Positions 44,201-52,469 of a DNA stretch of 64,000 nt are shown piece after piece. The DNA comes from JBCCDY01 sp039030555. GTDB taxonomy: Bacteria; Bacteroidota; Bacteroidia; Cytophagales; Cyclobacteriaceae. Under the pieces are notes generated by a model. That model had not been told where the DNA came from. It saw only the letters and a list, made by a program, of their open reading frames with translations, and did not search any database. Numbering within the stretch: position 1 is the first letter of the stretch; each line of letters begins with the position of its first letter. The stretch is taken from contig JBCCDY010000010.1 in the NCBI GenBank assembly GCA_039030555.1, forward strand, positions 112,620-176,619, in the 5' to 3' direction. The position numbers were made by a program, and so were the translations under genes.

Positions 44201-46339
44201 ATGAAATTTCATCTTGTAATATTCCTTTTTGCTATTATCCTTTTGTCATGTTCATCTGAAAAGAAAGAAAACCTTTTGAAATACCCAGAAACTACTAAAA
44301 TAGATCACGCAGATAATTATTTCGGTACTGAAGTTAAAGACCCATACCGTTGGCTGGAAGATGATCTGTCTGAAGAAACAGCAGAATGGGTTTCAACTCA
44401 AAATGAGGTAACCTTTGGCTACCTGAATCAAATCCCATATCGTGAAAAGCTTGAAAAACGACTGGAAGAATTACTTGATTACGAGCGAGTTTTCGCTCCA
44501 ACCAGACACGGTAAGTATTTCTACTTTTATAAGAATGATGGCCTCCAGAATCAAAATGTGTTGTATAGAAGAGATGGAGAAGACGGCGCACCCGAAGTAT
44601 TTCTTGATCCAAATAAATTTACGAAAGATGGCACCATTTCGCTAGCATCTACAAGCTTTACCAAAGATGGCTCTATGCTAGCATATCTAATTTCTGAAGG
44701 AGGCTCGGACTGGAGAAAAGCCATTGTTATGAATGCAGAGACGAAAGAAATTGTGGAGGATACTTTGGTCGATTTAAAATTCACAGGAATCAGCTGGAAA
44801 GGTAACGACGGGTTCTTTTATAGTAGTTATGACAAGCCAAAAGAAGGAAGTGAGCTTTCAGCAAAGACCCAGTCACATAAATTATATTATCATAAACTAG
44901 GTACGGATCAGGAATCAGACCAACTTATTTTTGGTGGAGAAGATCAGGAAAGAAGATACGTTGGTGCTTATACAACGGAAGATGAGAACTATTTAGTGAT
45001 CACAGCAGCGCAAAGCACAAGTGGCAATGAATTGTACATGATCGATTTGAATACTTCGGACTGGCCTATTATAACTTTGGTAGATAACCATGAGCAAGAC
45101 CACTACATTTTAGCAAATGAGAGTTCGCGCTTACTGATTCATACAAACTTAAATGCTCCAAACAATAGGATCGTAGAAACAGATTTTTCCAATCCAACAC
45201 CAGATACCTGGAAAGATGTGATCCAGGAAACAGAAAATGTGCTCAATACCGGAACCGCAGGAAAGAAGATATTTGCGGAATACATTGTTGATGCAAAGAG
45301 TAAGATCATTCAATTTGATTATAGTGGTAATCAGGAAAGAGAAATAGAATTGCCCGGAATTGGAAATGCTGGTGGCTTCAATGGTGAAGAGACTGATGAA
45401 ACCATCTATTATTCGTTTACTTCGTTTACCTACCCTTATTCGATTTTCAAATACAATATTGAATCAGGAAAAAGCGAGTTATATCAAAGCCCCGATGTGA
45501 GCTTCAACCCAGAAGAATACGAAACGAAACAGGTATTCTATAAAAGTAAAGATGGTACTGAAGTGCCTATGTTTATTACACACAAAAAAGGAATTGAGTT
45601 AAACGGTAAGAATCCGACCTACCTCTATGCTTATGGGGGGTTTAACATAAGCTTATTACCTTCATTTAGTACTGTACGCGTTATGTGGTTAGAAAATGGA
45701 GGAATTTATGCTCAACCTAACATAAGAGGAGGAGGTGAATATGGAGAGAAATGGCATAAGTCAGGCACGAAGCTTCAAAAACAAAACGTATTTGATGATT
45801 TTATTGCAGCTGGGGAATATCTGATTGAAAACAATTACACTTCGAGTGAATATATGGCCATTGCCGGGGGGTCGAATGGAGGACTTCTGGTTGGAGCTAC
45901 GATAACCCAAAGACCTGATTTGGCTAAAGTAGCTTTTCCAGCCGTGGGTGTTTTGGATATGTTGCGCTATCATACCTTTACAGCAGGAGCAGGCTGGGCA
46001 TCGGATTACGGTACTTCGGAAGAATCAGAAGAAATGTTTCAATACCTTCTAGGCTATTCTCCTGTGCATAATGTTAAAGAAGGAGTTTCTTACCCGGCTA
46101 CTATGGTCACTACAGCCGATCATGACGATAGAGTTGTCCCAGCACACTCCTTTAAATTTGCAGCTACACTTCAGGAAAAACATGCAGGTGGAAACCCAGT
46201 GCTTATACGAATAGAAACCGATGCGGGTCATGGTGCTGGTACGCCTACGAGTAAAATTATTGAGCAATGGGCTGATCGATATGCCTTTGCTTGGTATAAT
46301 ATGGGTGTGATACCTCCCATTGCAAAGTCTGATTTATAG
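44201..46339 (+). CDS. Prolyl oligopeptidase family lipoprotein (S9A)
   Basis: The 712-residue protein has a lipoprotein signal (FHLVIFLFAIILLSCSS) and the S9A layout. A beta-propeller (about 80-440) caps the entrance to an alpha/beta hydrolase domain (about 440-705). The catalytic triad is visible: Ser in AIAGGSNGGLLVGA, Asp in TTADHDDRVVPAHS and His in DAGHGAGTP. YPWLEDD-type residues (DPYRWLEDDL) near the start are typical. It should cut short peptides after Pro in the periplasm or at the outer membrane. Confidence 0.9.
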   Translation: MKFHLVIFLFAIILLSCSSEKKENLLKYPETTKIDHADNYFGTEVKDPYRWLEDDLSEETAEWVSTQNEVTFGYLNQIPYREKLEKRLEELLDYERVFAPTRHGKYFYFYKNDGLQNQNVLYRRDGEDGAPEVFLDPNKFTKDGTISLASTSFTKDGSMLAYLISEGGSDWRKAIVMNAETKEIVEDTLVDLKFTGISWKGNDGFFYSSYDKPKEGSELSAKTQSHKLYYHKLGTDQESDQLIFGGEDQERRYVGAYTTEDENYLVITAAQSTSGNELYMIDLNTSDWPIITLVDNHEQDHYILANESSRLLIHTNLNAPNNRIVETDFSNPTPDTWKDVIQETENVLNTGTAGKKIFAEYIVDAKSKIIQFDYSGNQEREIELPGIGNAGGFNGEETDETIYYSFTSFTYPYSIFKYNIESGKSELYQSPDVSFNPEEYETKQVFYKSKDGTEVPMFITHKKGIELNGKNPTYLYAYGGFNISLLPSFSTVRVMWLENGGIYAQPNIRGGGEYGEKWHKSGTKLQKQNVFDDFIAAGEYLIENNYTSSEYMAIAGGSNGGLLVGATITQRPDLAKVAFPAVGVLDMLRYHTFTAGAGWASDYGTSEESEEMFQYLLGYSPVHNVKEGVSYPATMVTTADHDDRVVPAHSFKFAATLQEKHAGGNPVLIRIETDAGHGAGTPTSKIIEQWADRYAFAWYNMGVIPPIAKSDL

Positions 46340-46358
46340 GAGATCAGGCCTCGGTTAG

Positions 46359-46401
46359 AGTTGTGGGATACAAATCACTTAAAGGGCTTTATCTCACAAC
46401 T
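46359..46401 (+). terminator. Inverted repeat downstream of the prolyl oligopeptidase gene (possible terminator)
   Basis: A 12-base stem (AGTTGTGGGATA with TATCTCACAACT, one G-T pair) encloses a 20-base loop, 20 bases after the stop. There is no T tract after it, so factor-independent termination is uncertain. Confidence 0.4.
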
Positions 46402-46449
46402 TTGACTAAAACTTCGTATCAATTTAAATACTAACCACTTTATTAAGTT

Positions 46450-46926
46450 ATGGCTGTATCAATTAGAGAGGGAAGAAAGAATGATCTACCTCAAGTGCTG
46501 GCTCTTATTAAAGAGTTGGCTGAATATGAAAAGGCTCCTCATGAAGTTTCTAATACGGTAGAGATGATGGAATCTGACGGCTTTGGTGAAAATCCAATTT
46601 ATGGTTTTTTCGTAGCTGAAGAAGAAAGTACCATTGTAGGAATCTCGATTTATTATTATCGCTATTCGACCTGGAAAGGTAAAAGATTGTATCTGGAAGA
46701 TATTGTGGTCACAGAAAAAAAGCGAGGCTCCGGAATTGGTAAGATGCTGTTTGATAGAATAATAGAAAAAACCATAGAGACTAATTGCACTGGCATGATG
46801 TGGCAAGTGCTTGATTGGAATACACCAGCCATTAATTTTTACAAAAAATACTACAAAGCTAAACTGGATGAAGAATGGATCAATTGTTCTTTAAGCCTGG
46901 AGCAAATGAAAGCAGCCATTCATTAA
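46450..46926 (+). CDS. GNAT-family N-acetyltransferase
   Basis: The 158-residue protein shows the GNAT core: IREGRKNDLPQVLALIKEL at the start, the acetyl-CoA-binding loop EKKRGSGIGKMLFDRII (about 92-108) and a C-terminal WNTPAINFYKKY. It resembles the spermidine/diamine acetyltransferase type in its IYYYRYSTWKGKRLYLEDI middle region (trimmed in this reading to YSTWKGKRLYLEDI). The acceptor amine is not certain. It converges on a DUF4286 gene with a 4-base overlap. Confidence 0.8.
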   Translation: MAVSIREGRKNDLPQVLALIKELAEYEKAPHEVSNTVEMMESDGFGENPIYGFFVAEEESTIVGISIYYYRYSTWKGKRLYLEDIVVTEKKRGSGIGKMLFDRIIEKTIETNCTGMMWQVLDWNTPAINFYKKYYKAKLDEEWINCSLSLEQMKAAIH

Positions 46927-47228
46927 ACAGACTCCAGAAAAGTCCTGAACGCTACAAATTTGTCTTTGAATCTTTCAGCGTGTTCTTTTTGAAGCTGAGG
47001 TGCCTCTTTTATTTGATATTCATTTAACTCTTCCATGCTTTCCACAAAATATTGAATAGAGTAAGTCGCCCCATCGTTATCAGGTGTTTCATTAAGCAGT
47101 TTAAAAATCTTATGCTCTAGAAAGTATCCTGTGGCAAGGACCTTAGGAATGTGTTTACCTTTCATCCATTGGAGCCACTCTTCTTCAAAATCTGAATGAA
47201 TGTTTACCGTAATGTTGTATAAAATCAT
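46923..47228 (-). CDS. DUF4286 family protein
   Basis: The 101-residue soluble protein starts MILYNITVNI and has IKQRFKD-like helical ends (HAERFKDKFVAFRTFL). DUF4286 proteins are ferredoxin-like folds found mostly in Bacteroidota; their role is unknown. It is transcribed away from the light-response regulator, whose start is 99 bases beyond this gene's start, so the two share a divergent promoter region. Confidence 0.8.
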   Translation of the reverse strand: MILYNITVNIHSDFEEEWLQWMKGKHIPKVLATGYFLEHKIFKLLNETPDNDGATYSIQYFVESMEELNEYQIKEAPQLQKEHAERFKDKFVAFRTFLESV

Positions 47229-47257
47229 ATTCTTATTTTATCCGTGAAAGACAAGAA

Positions 47258-47309
47258 TGTTTAATTAAATTGAACAAAAATTAAACAAGAAGGTTATTTA
47301 ATAAATTTG
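47258..47309 (+). promoter_or_regulatory. Predicted promoter and self-operator of the MerR/B12 regulator
   Basis: TGTTTAA at 47258-47264 and TTAAACA at 47281-47287 form an inverted pair, with an imperfect TTGAACA at 47270-47276 between. A perfect -7 box (TAAATTTG, 47302-47309) follows and predicts a start about 12 bases before the GTG. The right half-site occupies the -33 position, so a bound regulator would block the promoter. This is inference. Confidence 0.5.
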
Positions 47310-47327
47310 GGGTAAAAAGAGTAGAAA

Positions 47328-48218
47328 GTGGCGACATATTCAATAAAAGATCTAGAAACTTTATCAGGAATAAAAGCTCATACTATTCGAATCTGGGAGC
47401 AGCGCTATGGTATCATAAAGCCAGGACGTACTGATACAAACATCAGATACTACGATGGGGAAGAGCTTAGAAAACTTTTAAAGGTATCCTTGTTAAACAA
47501 GAACGGCTTCAGAATTTCGAAAATCGCTGAAATGTCTGATGCTGAAATACGCCAGCGCATCATCGAAATTGAAAGAGATGAAGATAATGAGGAGGTATAT
47601 ATTAGCGGACTAATTGACGCTATGGTAAATACTGATGAGGAACATTTCGACAAAATTCTTTCATCCACTAATACTAAATATGGTTTCGAGAAAACCATGA
47701 TTAATATTATTTATCCTTTCCTGAAAAAAATTGGCGTTTTATGGATGACAGGCTCAATAAATCCGGCTCAGGAACATTTCATCACTAATTTAATCAGGCA
47801 AAAAACCATTAGTGCAATAGATGCGGTTTTTGTTCCTATGAAGGAGTACGGAAATAAATATGTTTTATTTCTACCTGAAGGTGAACTTCATGAATTAAGC
47901 CTTTTGTTTGCTTACTACCTTCTAAAGGTTCGTAAGCAGCAAGTTATTTACCTAGGGCAAAATCTTCCTCTAGCTGATCTTAATACGGTATGTGAATTTC
48001 ACAAGCCAGATTATATTCTTTCCATATTTACTAGCGCACCCGATGTGCCCGATATGCAAGACTATGTTAATGCTATGTGCCAGGCAAATTCTGAAAGTAA
48101 AATTGTATTAACCGGAGGGCTATTACAAAGAGAAGATATTAGTTTGCCTGGGAATGCACTACACCTCGAAAGTGTAACTAATTTAATGCATCACCTTGAA
48201 GAGACACATCTTGTTTAA
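47328..48218 (+). CDS. MerR-family regulator with B12-binding domain (CarH/LitR-like photoreceptor)
   Basis: The 296-residue protein starts at a GTG. Order: MerR winged-helix DNA-binding domain (1-70, IKAHTIRIWEQRYGIIKP), a four-helix B12 cap (about 85-165) and a Rossmann B12 domain (about 178-290, ending LTGGLLQRED). The cap carries W139-x9-E149-H150, the signature that in CarH holds the adenosyl group of adenosylcobalamin and lets light break it. The lower axial His is H188 in ELHELS (CarH-type ExHxxG, with Ser for Gly). CarH represses carotenoid genes in the dark and lets go in light. It precedes a sigma factor and crt genes, which fits that role. Confidence 0.85.
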   Translation: MATYSIKDLETLSGIKAHTIRIWEQRYGIIKPGRTDTNIRYYDGEELRKLLKVSLLNKNGFRISKIAEMSDAEIRQRIIEIERDEDNEEVYISGLIDAMVNTDEEHFDKILSSTNTKYGFEKTMINIIYPFLKKIGVLWMTGSINPAQEHFITNLIRQKTISAIDAVFVPMKEYGNKYVLFLPEGELHELSLLFAYYLLKVRKQQVIYLGQNLPLADLNTVCEFHKPDYILSIFTSAPDVPDMQDYVNAMCQANSESKIVLTGGLLQREDISLPGNALHLESVTNLMHHLEETHLV

Positions 48219-48241
48219 TAATGTTTAAATAATATTAAACA
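48212..48241 (+). promoter_or_regulatory. TGTTTAA operator cluster at the 3' end of the MerR/B12 gene
   Basis: TGTTTAA occurs at 48212-48218, where it contains the stop codon, and at 48222-48228. TTAAACA follows at 48235-48241. The second and third make an inverted pair. It is the upstream part of the sigma-factor promoter region. Confidence 0.45.
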
Positions 48242-48342
48242 CAACAAAGCCTCATAAGTTACTCATTATCAATCATTTGCTCGTTAATCACACTAACTTA
48301 GTTAGTATTGTTCTTATCCGTATTTAAGTGTATTTCTAGTTT

Positions 48343-48417
48343 TGTTTAACAAATCCCTTGTTTAGTTAAACAGTTTTTTTTAACTTTCGTTGAACTTATA
48401 GACCTAAACATTAAACA
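48343..48417 (+). promoter_or_regulatory. Predicted crt/sigma promoter with overlapping operators
   Basis: The -33 TTG (48358-48360), a 20-base spacer and TAACTTTC (48381-48388, one mismatch) make a promoter that starts near 48395. The 14-base palindrome TGTTTAGTTAAACA (48359-48372) covers the -33 element and spacer. Further half-sites lie at 48343-48349, 48404-48410 (CTAAACA) and 48411-48417. A repressor bound here would block RNA polymerase. Confidence 0.5.
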
Positions 48418-48425
48418 AAAGGATT

Positions 48426-48935
48426 ATGACTACTATAGAGTTTGGCCACCGAGTAAATGAATTATCGTTAAGTCTAAAACCTTTTGCGCTTAGACTTACC
48501 AAAGATTTAGAACAGGCGGAAGATTTACTTCAGGATACAATTCTTAAAGCTTTTAGTAACAAGGATAAGTTTAAGGAAGGAACTAATCTTAAAGCTTGGC
48601 TTTACACTATAATGAAAAATACGTTTATTACTAACTACCAAAAGATGGTTAGAAGAAAAACGTTTATAGATACAAGTGATAATCAGCATTTTATCAACTC
48701 CACATCCGAAACTTTCGAAAATTTGGCTTATACCAATTTCGCAATGAAGGATATTAATAATGCTATTGAGTCTGTTGATGATGATTACAGAATTCCTTTC
48801 ATGATGTATTTTAGGGGATATAAGTACTTAGAAATTGCTGATATGCTTGAAATCCCATTGGGAACTGTAAAGAATAGAATACACATTGCCAGAAAACTTT
48901 TAAAAAATCGTTTAACGATTTATGCCAAAAAATAA
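48426..48935 (+). CDS. ECF-type RNA polymerase sigma factor
   Basis: The 169-residue protein has sigma region 2 (ERAEDLLQD-like: LEQAEDLLQDTILKAFSN, about 32-49), a linker and region 4 with helix-turn-helix (YLEIADMLEIPLGTVKNRIH, about 137-156). No anti-sigma gene is next to it. It lies between the B12 regulator and crtI, as with LitS/LitR and other light-regulated carotenoid loci. It may drive the crt genes and the photolyase operon further along. Six bases separate it from crtI. Confidence 0.85.
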   Translation: MTTIEFGHRVNELSLSLKPFALRLTKDLEQAEDLLQDTILKAFSNKDKFKEGTNLKAWLYTIMKNTFITNYQKMVRRKTFIDTSDNQHFINSTSETFENLAYTNFAMKDINNAIESVDDDYRIPFMMYFRGYKYLEIADMLEIPLGTVKNRIHIARKLLKNRLTIYAKK

Positions 48936-48941
48936 TTTTGT

Positions 48942-50417
48942 ATGTCGGTAAAGTCTGTCGTAGTAATAGGGGCAGGTTTTGCTGGTATTTCTGCAGCGAC
49001 CTCATTAGCAAGTAAAGGTTATAAAGTACAGGTTGTCGAAAAAAATAGTATGGCTGGCGGCCGTGCTAGAAAATTCAAAGAAAAGGGGTTTACGTTCGAT
49101 ATGGGTCCAAGCTGGTATTGGATGCCAGACGTCTTCGATCGTTACTTTGAAAGCTTTAATAAGTCTACATCTGATTTTTATGATTTAATAAGACTTGATC
49201 CATCATACAAAGTCGTCTTCGGAGAAGATGACGAGATTGATCTCCCTTCAAATTATGATGAACTCAAAGCACTCTTTGAGTCGATAGAATCAGGATCCTC
49301 AAAAAAGCTTGATGATTTTCTGAAAGAAGCAGAATATAAATATCAAGTGGGTATTAACCGACTTGTATATAAGCCCAGTCTTTCTGTCTTTGAATTTGTT
49401 GATTTAAAACTCCTCGTTGATATGGTGAGAATGGAGATTTTCAATTCCATATATAGCCATGTCAGGAAATTCTTTAAGCACGAAAAACTCATTAAGCTTA
49501 TGGAGTTTCCGATACTCTTTTTGGGGGCGACAGCCGAAAAAACTCCTGCCCTATACAGCTTAATGAATTACGCCGATATTGTATTGGGTACTTGGTATCC
49601 CCAAGGTGGTATGCATAAGATTATTGAAGGCATGGTTTCTCTAGCTGAAGAAAAGGGGGTGGAATTTATTTATAATGAACCTGTCAAATCTCTAAAATAC
49701 GATTCTGGAAAAGTCATTGGAGTAGTCACGGAAAATAATGAATATGATGTGGATTCAGTAGTCGCTGCCTGTGATTATCATCATTTTGATCAACAAATAC
49801 TTTCAGCAGAATACAGAAATTATTCTCTCTCCTATTGGGATAATCGCACGATGGCGCCTTCATCCTTAATTTTTTATCTAGGTGTTGATAAAAAACTGGA
49901 TCGATTAGAGCACCACAATTTGTTTTTTGATGAGGATTTTACGCTTCATGCGGAAGAAATCTATGAAGACCCTAAATGGCCTAGTAATCCTCTGTTCTAT
50001 GTTTGTGTATCCTCAAAAACAGATCACTCAGCAGCACCGGAGGGTATGGAAAATGTTTTTGTTCTTGTCCCTGTAGCACCAGATTTGAATGATGATGAGG
50101 AAACTAGAGAGCAATATTATGCTTTGATTATGAAAAGATTGGAAAAATTAACCAATCAAAATATAACCGATCACGTTATCTATAAAAAAAGTTATGCTCA
50201 CAATAACTTTATAGAAGATTACAATGCATTCAAGGGAAATGCTTACGGTTTAGCAAATACCCTAAGGCAAACTGCAATACTTAAACCATCGTTGAAAAAC
50301 AAAAGGCTAAAAAATTTGTATTATACTGGTCAATTAACAGTACCGGGCCCAGGAGTACCTCCGTCATTAATTTCAGGACAGGTAGTTGCTGAGCAGGTTG
50401 CTAAACAGTTAAAATAG
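48942..50417 (+). CDS. crtI: Phytoene desaturase
   Basis: The 491-residue FAD-dependent enzyme starts with the dinucleotide-binding loop VVIGAGFAGISAATSLASKG, has GGRARKFKEKGFTFDMGPSW, and ends with the family signature YTGQLTVPGPGVPPSLISGQ. It desaturates colourless phytoene to lycopene or neurosporene in the membrane. It is the typical Bacteroidota CrtI form. It follows the sigma factor closely and is 104 bases before crtB, in which gap I note a direct repeat. Confidence 0.92.
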   Translation: MSVKSVVVIGAGFAGISAATSLASKGYKVQVVEKNSMAGGRARKFKEKGFTFDMGPSWYWMPDVFDRYFESFNKSTSDFYDLIRLDPSYKVVFGEDDEIDLPSNYDELKALFESIESGSSKKLDDFLKEAEYKYQVGINRLVYKPSLSVFEFVDLKLLVDMVRMEIFNSIYSHVRKFFKHEKLIKLMEFPILFLGATAEKTPALYSLMNYADIVLGTWYPQGGMHKIIEGMVSLAEEKGVEFIYNEPVKSLKYDSGKVIGVVTENNEYDVDSVVAACDYHHFDQQILSAEYRNYSLSYWDNRTMAPSSLIFYLGVDKKLDRLEHHNLFFDEDFTLHAEEIYEDPKWPSNPLFYVCVSSKTDHSAAPEGMENVFVLVPVAPDLNDDEETREQYYALIMKRLEKLTNQNITDHVIYKKSYAHNNFIEDYNAFKGNAYGLANTLRQTAILKPSLKNKRLKNLYYTGQLTVPGPGVPPSLISGQVVAEQVAKQLK

Positions 50418-50482
50418 AAATTGGTGAAATGAACATAAATACCAGGCATCCGGATATATGAGTACAGGATGAATGGGATTTT

Positions 50483-50505
50483 ATGTGAATTCCATGTGAA
50501 CTTTG
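50483..50505 (+). promoter_or_regulatory. Possible crtB promoter region with ATGTGAA direct repeats
   Basis: ATGTGAA occurs at 50483-50489 and 50494-50500, 11 bases apart (one helical turn), followed by GAACTTTG (50498-50505, one mismatch to TAnnTTTG). This could be an activator site with a weak internal promoter. No TTG at -33 is seen. Confidence 0.3.
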
Positions 50506-50521
50506 AAAATAAACCATACAC

Positions 50522-51361
50522 ATGAAAGCTCTATTCGACCGCGTTTCGGTAAAATGTAGTACAATTACCACAAAATCGTATTCAACCTCATTTTCTTTGG
50601 GCATTAAATTTTTAGATAGAAAATTTCATGCGCCAATTTATTCAATCTATGGATTTGTTCGTTTTGCCGATGAAATCGTAGATACCTTTCATGGTTATGA
50701 GCAAAGGGAACTACTTGAGGAATTCAGAAACGAAACTTACAAAGCTCTGGATAGGGGAATCAGTATAAATCCCATTCTTAATTCTTTTCAGCAAGTTGTT
50801 AATGACTATAAAATTGAAAGGGAGCACATCGATGTTTTTCTGGATTCTATGGAAATGGATTTGGATAAAAAAGAATACTACAACCCGGATGAGCTAAAAA
50901 AATATGTATTAGGTTCAGCAGAAGTAGTTGGCCTGATGTGCCTCCATGTATTTACAGAAGGGAATAAGCAGCAATACGATGAGTTAAAATATGCTGCCAT
51001 GCAACTTGGCTCTGCTTTTCAAAAGATAAATTTCTTAAGGGATTTAGAGGCCGATTATATGGAATTAGGTCGCTCTTACTTTCCTGAAGCTGACGTTGAT
51101 AACTTCAATCTTGATACGAAACGACAAATTGAACAGCAAATTGAAGATGAGTTTAGTGAAGGTTTGGAAGGCATCAGAAATTTACCTCAAGGGTCACAAT
51201 TCGGTGTTTATGTAGCTTACGTTTATTATTATGCGCTCTTCGAAAAAATAAGAAATACACCTCCTTCACGAATTCTTGAAGAAAGAATACGCATTCCCAA
51301 TTTCAAGAAGATTCTTCTTTTGGCGCGTTCCTACTTTCACTTCCAGCTTAAGCACATATAA
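50522..51361 (+). CDS. crtB: Phytoene synthase
   Basis: The 279-residue protein joins two geranylgeranyl diphosphates head to head into phytoene. The two Asp-rich motifs are visible: FADEIVDTF (about 46-54) and FLRDLEADYMELGRSYFP (about 165-182), the latter the squalene/phytoene synthase signature. It starts with MKALFDRVS and SYSTSFSLG. Together with crtI it makes lycopene; a cyclase (crtY) and hydroxylase (crtZ) are not in this locus. Confidence 0.92.
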   Translation: MKALFDRVSVKCSTITTKSYSTSFSLGIKFLDRKFHAPIYSIYGFVRFADEIVDTFHGYEQRELLEEFRNETYKALDRGISINPILNSFQQVVNDYKIEREHIDVFLDSMEMDLDKKEYYNPDELKKYVLGSAEVVGLMCLHVFTEGNKQQYDELKYAAMQLGSAFQKINFLRDLEADYMELGRSYFPEADVDNFNLDTKRQIEQQIEDEFSEGLEGIRNLPQGSQFGVYVAYVYYYALFEKIRNTPPSRILEERIRIPNFKKILLLARSYFHFQLKHI

Positions 51362-51593
51362 CCTGCATTATTAACAAGGCTAGCGCACAAAAAAACGATT
51401 TTCATCAATTTTAAGGTCAATATGAGTATAGCTATGTGGGCTACGCATTATTTACTTCATAGAATCAATTTCGCTAAAACCTAGCAGCTAAGCTTCTCAA
51501 TAATTATTTCCTGATCTGAAGCATCGGATTATTCAGGTTAAATTCTTCAAAACCATTATCGCATACTCCTGTTCTTTTACAAAAGAATAAGAT
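51362..51593 (+). other. Intergenic stretch after crtB with no clear gene
   Basis: The 232 bases hold no convincing reading frame. The plus frame reads through from the crtB stop for 40 residues (HYLLHR near its end). The minus frame over about 51504-51602 codes 28 residues with no start. Neither matches CrtY or CrtZ. I see no terminator. Confidence 0.5.
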
Positions 51594-51764
51594 ATGCTTG
51601 GTTTATTTAAAAAAGATCCGCTAAAAAAGCTGGTCAAGCAGTATGAAGCAAAAATGGAAGAAGCCAGGGACGTTCAACGTTCCGGTGATTTAAAGAAATA
51701 TGCTAAGATCATAGATGAGAGTGAGGTTTTGGCCAAGCAAATTGACGAACTCAGAAAATCGTAG
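51594..51764 (+). CDS. DUF6435-type small protein
   Basis: The 56-residue protein starts MLGLFKKDPLKKLVKQYEAK and is helical and highly charged throughout, ending QIDELRKS. It matches DUF6435, a family of about 55-60 residues with the same FKKDPxKKL start, seen in marine gamma-proteobacteria and Bacteroidota. No function is known. Its stop is three bases before the SDR gene, so the two are cotranscribed. It is too short for a usual reading-frame scan but the codon pattern and family match support it. Confidence 0.7.
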   Translation: MLGLFKKDPLKKLVKQYEAKMEEARDVQRSGDLKKYAKIIDESEVLAKQIDELRKS

Positions 51765-51767
51765 TAT

Positions 51768-52469
51768 ATGTCGAAGAAGTATTTAGTGATAGGAGCAAGT
51801 TCTGGTATTGGAGAGGAACTTGTTAATGAATTATTGTCGGAAGGTAATATTGTTTATACAGCACAGCGCAACAAGCCTTCGATAAAAAATGAAAATCTAC
51901 ATTTTCAGGAATTTGATATTCAAAAATCGGATGCAGAGTTAAAAGGCCTTCCAGAGGAGCTCGACGGTTTAGTTTACTGTCCTGGGACGATCAATTTAAA
52001 GCCCTTTAACAGATTATCAGTAGATGATTTCAAGAATGATTTTGAAGTGAATTTGATAGGTGCAGTGAAGTCAATTCAAGGAGCACTCAAAAACTTAAAA
52101 AAATCAAAGAACGCATCTGTAATACTCTTCAGTACGGTTGCTGTGGCTCAAGGTATGAGTTTTCATGCTTCTGTCGCGTCTGCCAAAGGAGCTGTAGAAG
52201 GTCTAACAAAATCATTGGCTGCAGAGCTTTCTCCCAACATCAGGGTGAATGCAATTGCACCTTCTGTAACAGATACACCTCTGGCATCGAAAATTTTATC
52301 GAGTGATGAACGAAAGGATGCTTCCGCTAAAAGGCATCCGCTCCAGCGATATGGAGAATCTAAAGATATAGCCCAATTAGCCTCTTTTTTGCTTTCTGAT
52401 AAGGGAAGCTGGATAACCGGACAAATCATTGGCCTTGATGGGGGGCTTTCTACCGTAAGAAATCTGTAA
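51768..52469 (+). CDS. SDR-family oxidoreductase-like protein lacking the catalytic Tyr
   Basis: The 233-residue protein has the TGxxxGIG-type loop (VIGASSGIGEELV, about 6-18) and the SDR fold. The Ser of the triad is present (ILFSTVAVAQ) and the Lys of YxxxK is present in SVASAKGAVEGL, but the Tyr position is Val. The C-terminal part reads VNAIAPSVTDTPLA and WITGQIIGLDGG. It may therefore bind NAD(P) or an isoprenoid but not reduce in the usual way. It overlaps the flavin reductase gene by one base (TAATG) in the photolyase operon. Confidence 0.8.
   Translation: MSKKYLVIGASSGIGEELVNELLSEGNIVYTAQRNKPSIKNENLHFQEFDIQKSDAELKGLPEELDGLVYCPGTINLKPFNRLSVDDFKNDFEVNLIGAVKSIQGALKNLKKSKNASVILFSTVAVAQGMSFHASVASAKGAVEGLTKSLAAELSPNIRVNAIAPSVTDTPLASKILSSDERKDASAKRHPLQRYGESKDIAQLASFLLSDKGSWITGQIIGLDGGLSTVRNL

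Noticed and set aside
51504..51602. Minus-strand reading frame of 28-30 residues (GVCDNGFEEFNLNNPMLQIR) after crtB.
   Set aside because: It looks protein-like at its end but has no start codon, and an in-frame stop lies just upstream. It is too short to call a gene; it may be an old remnant.
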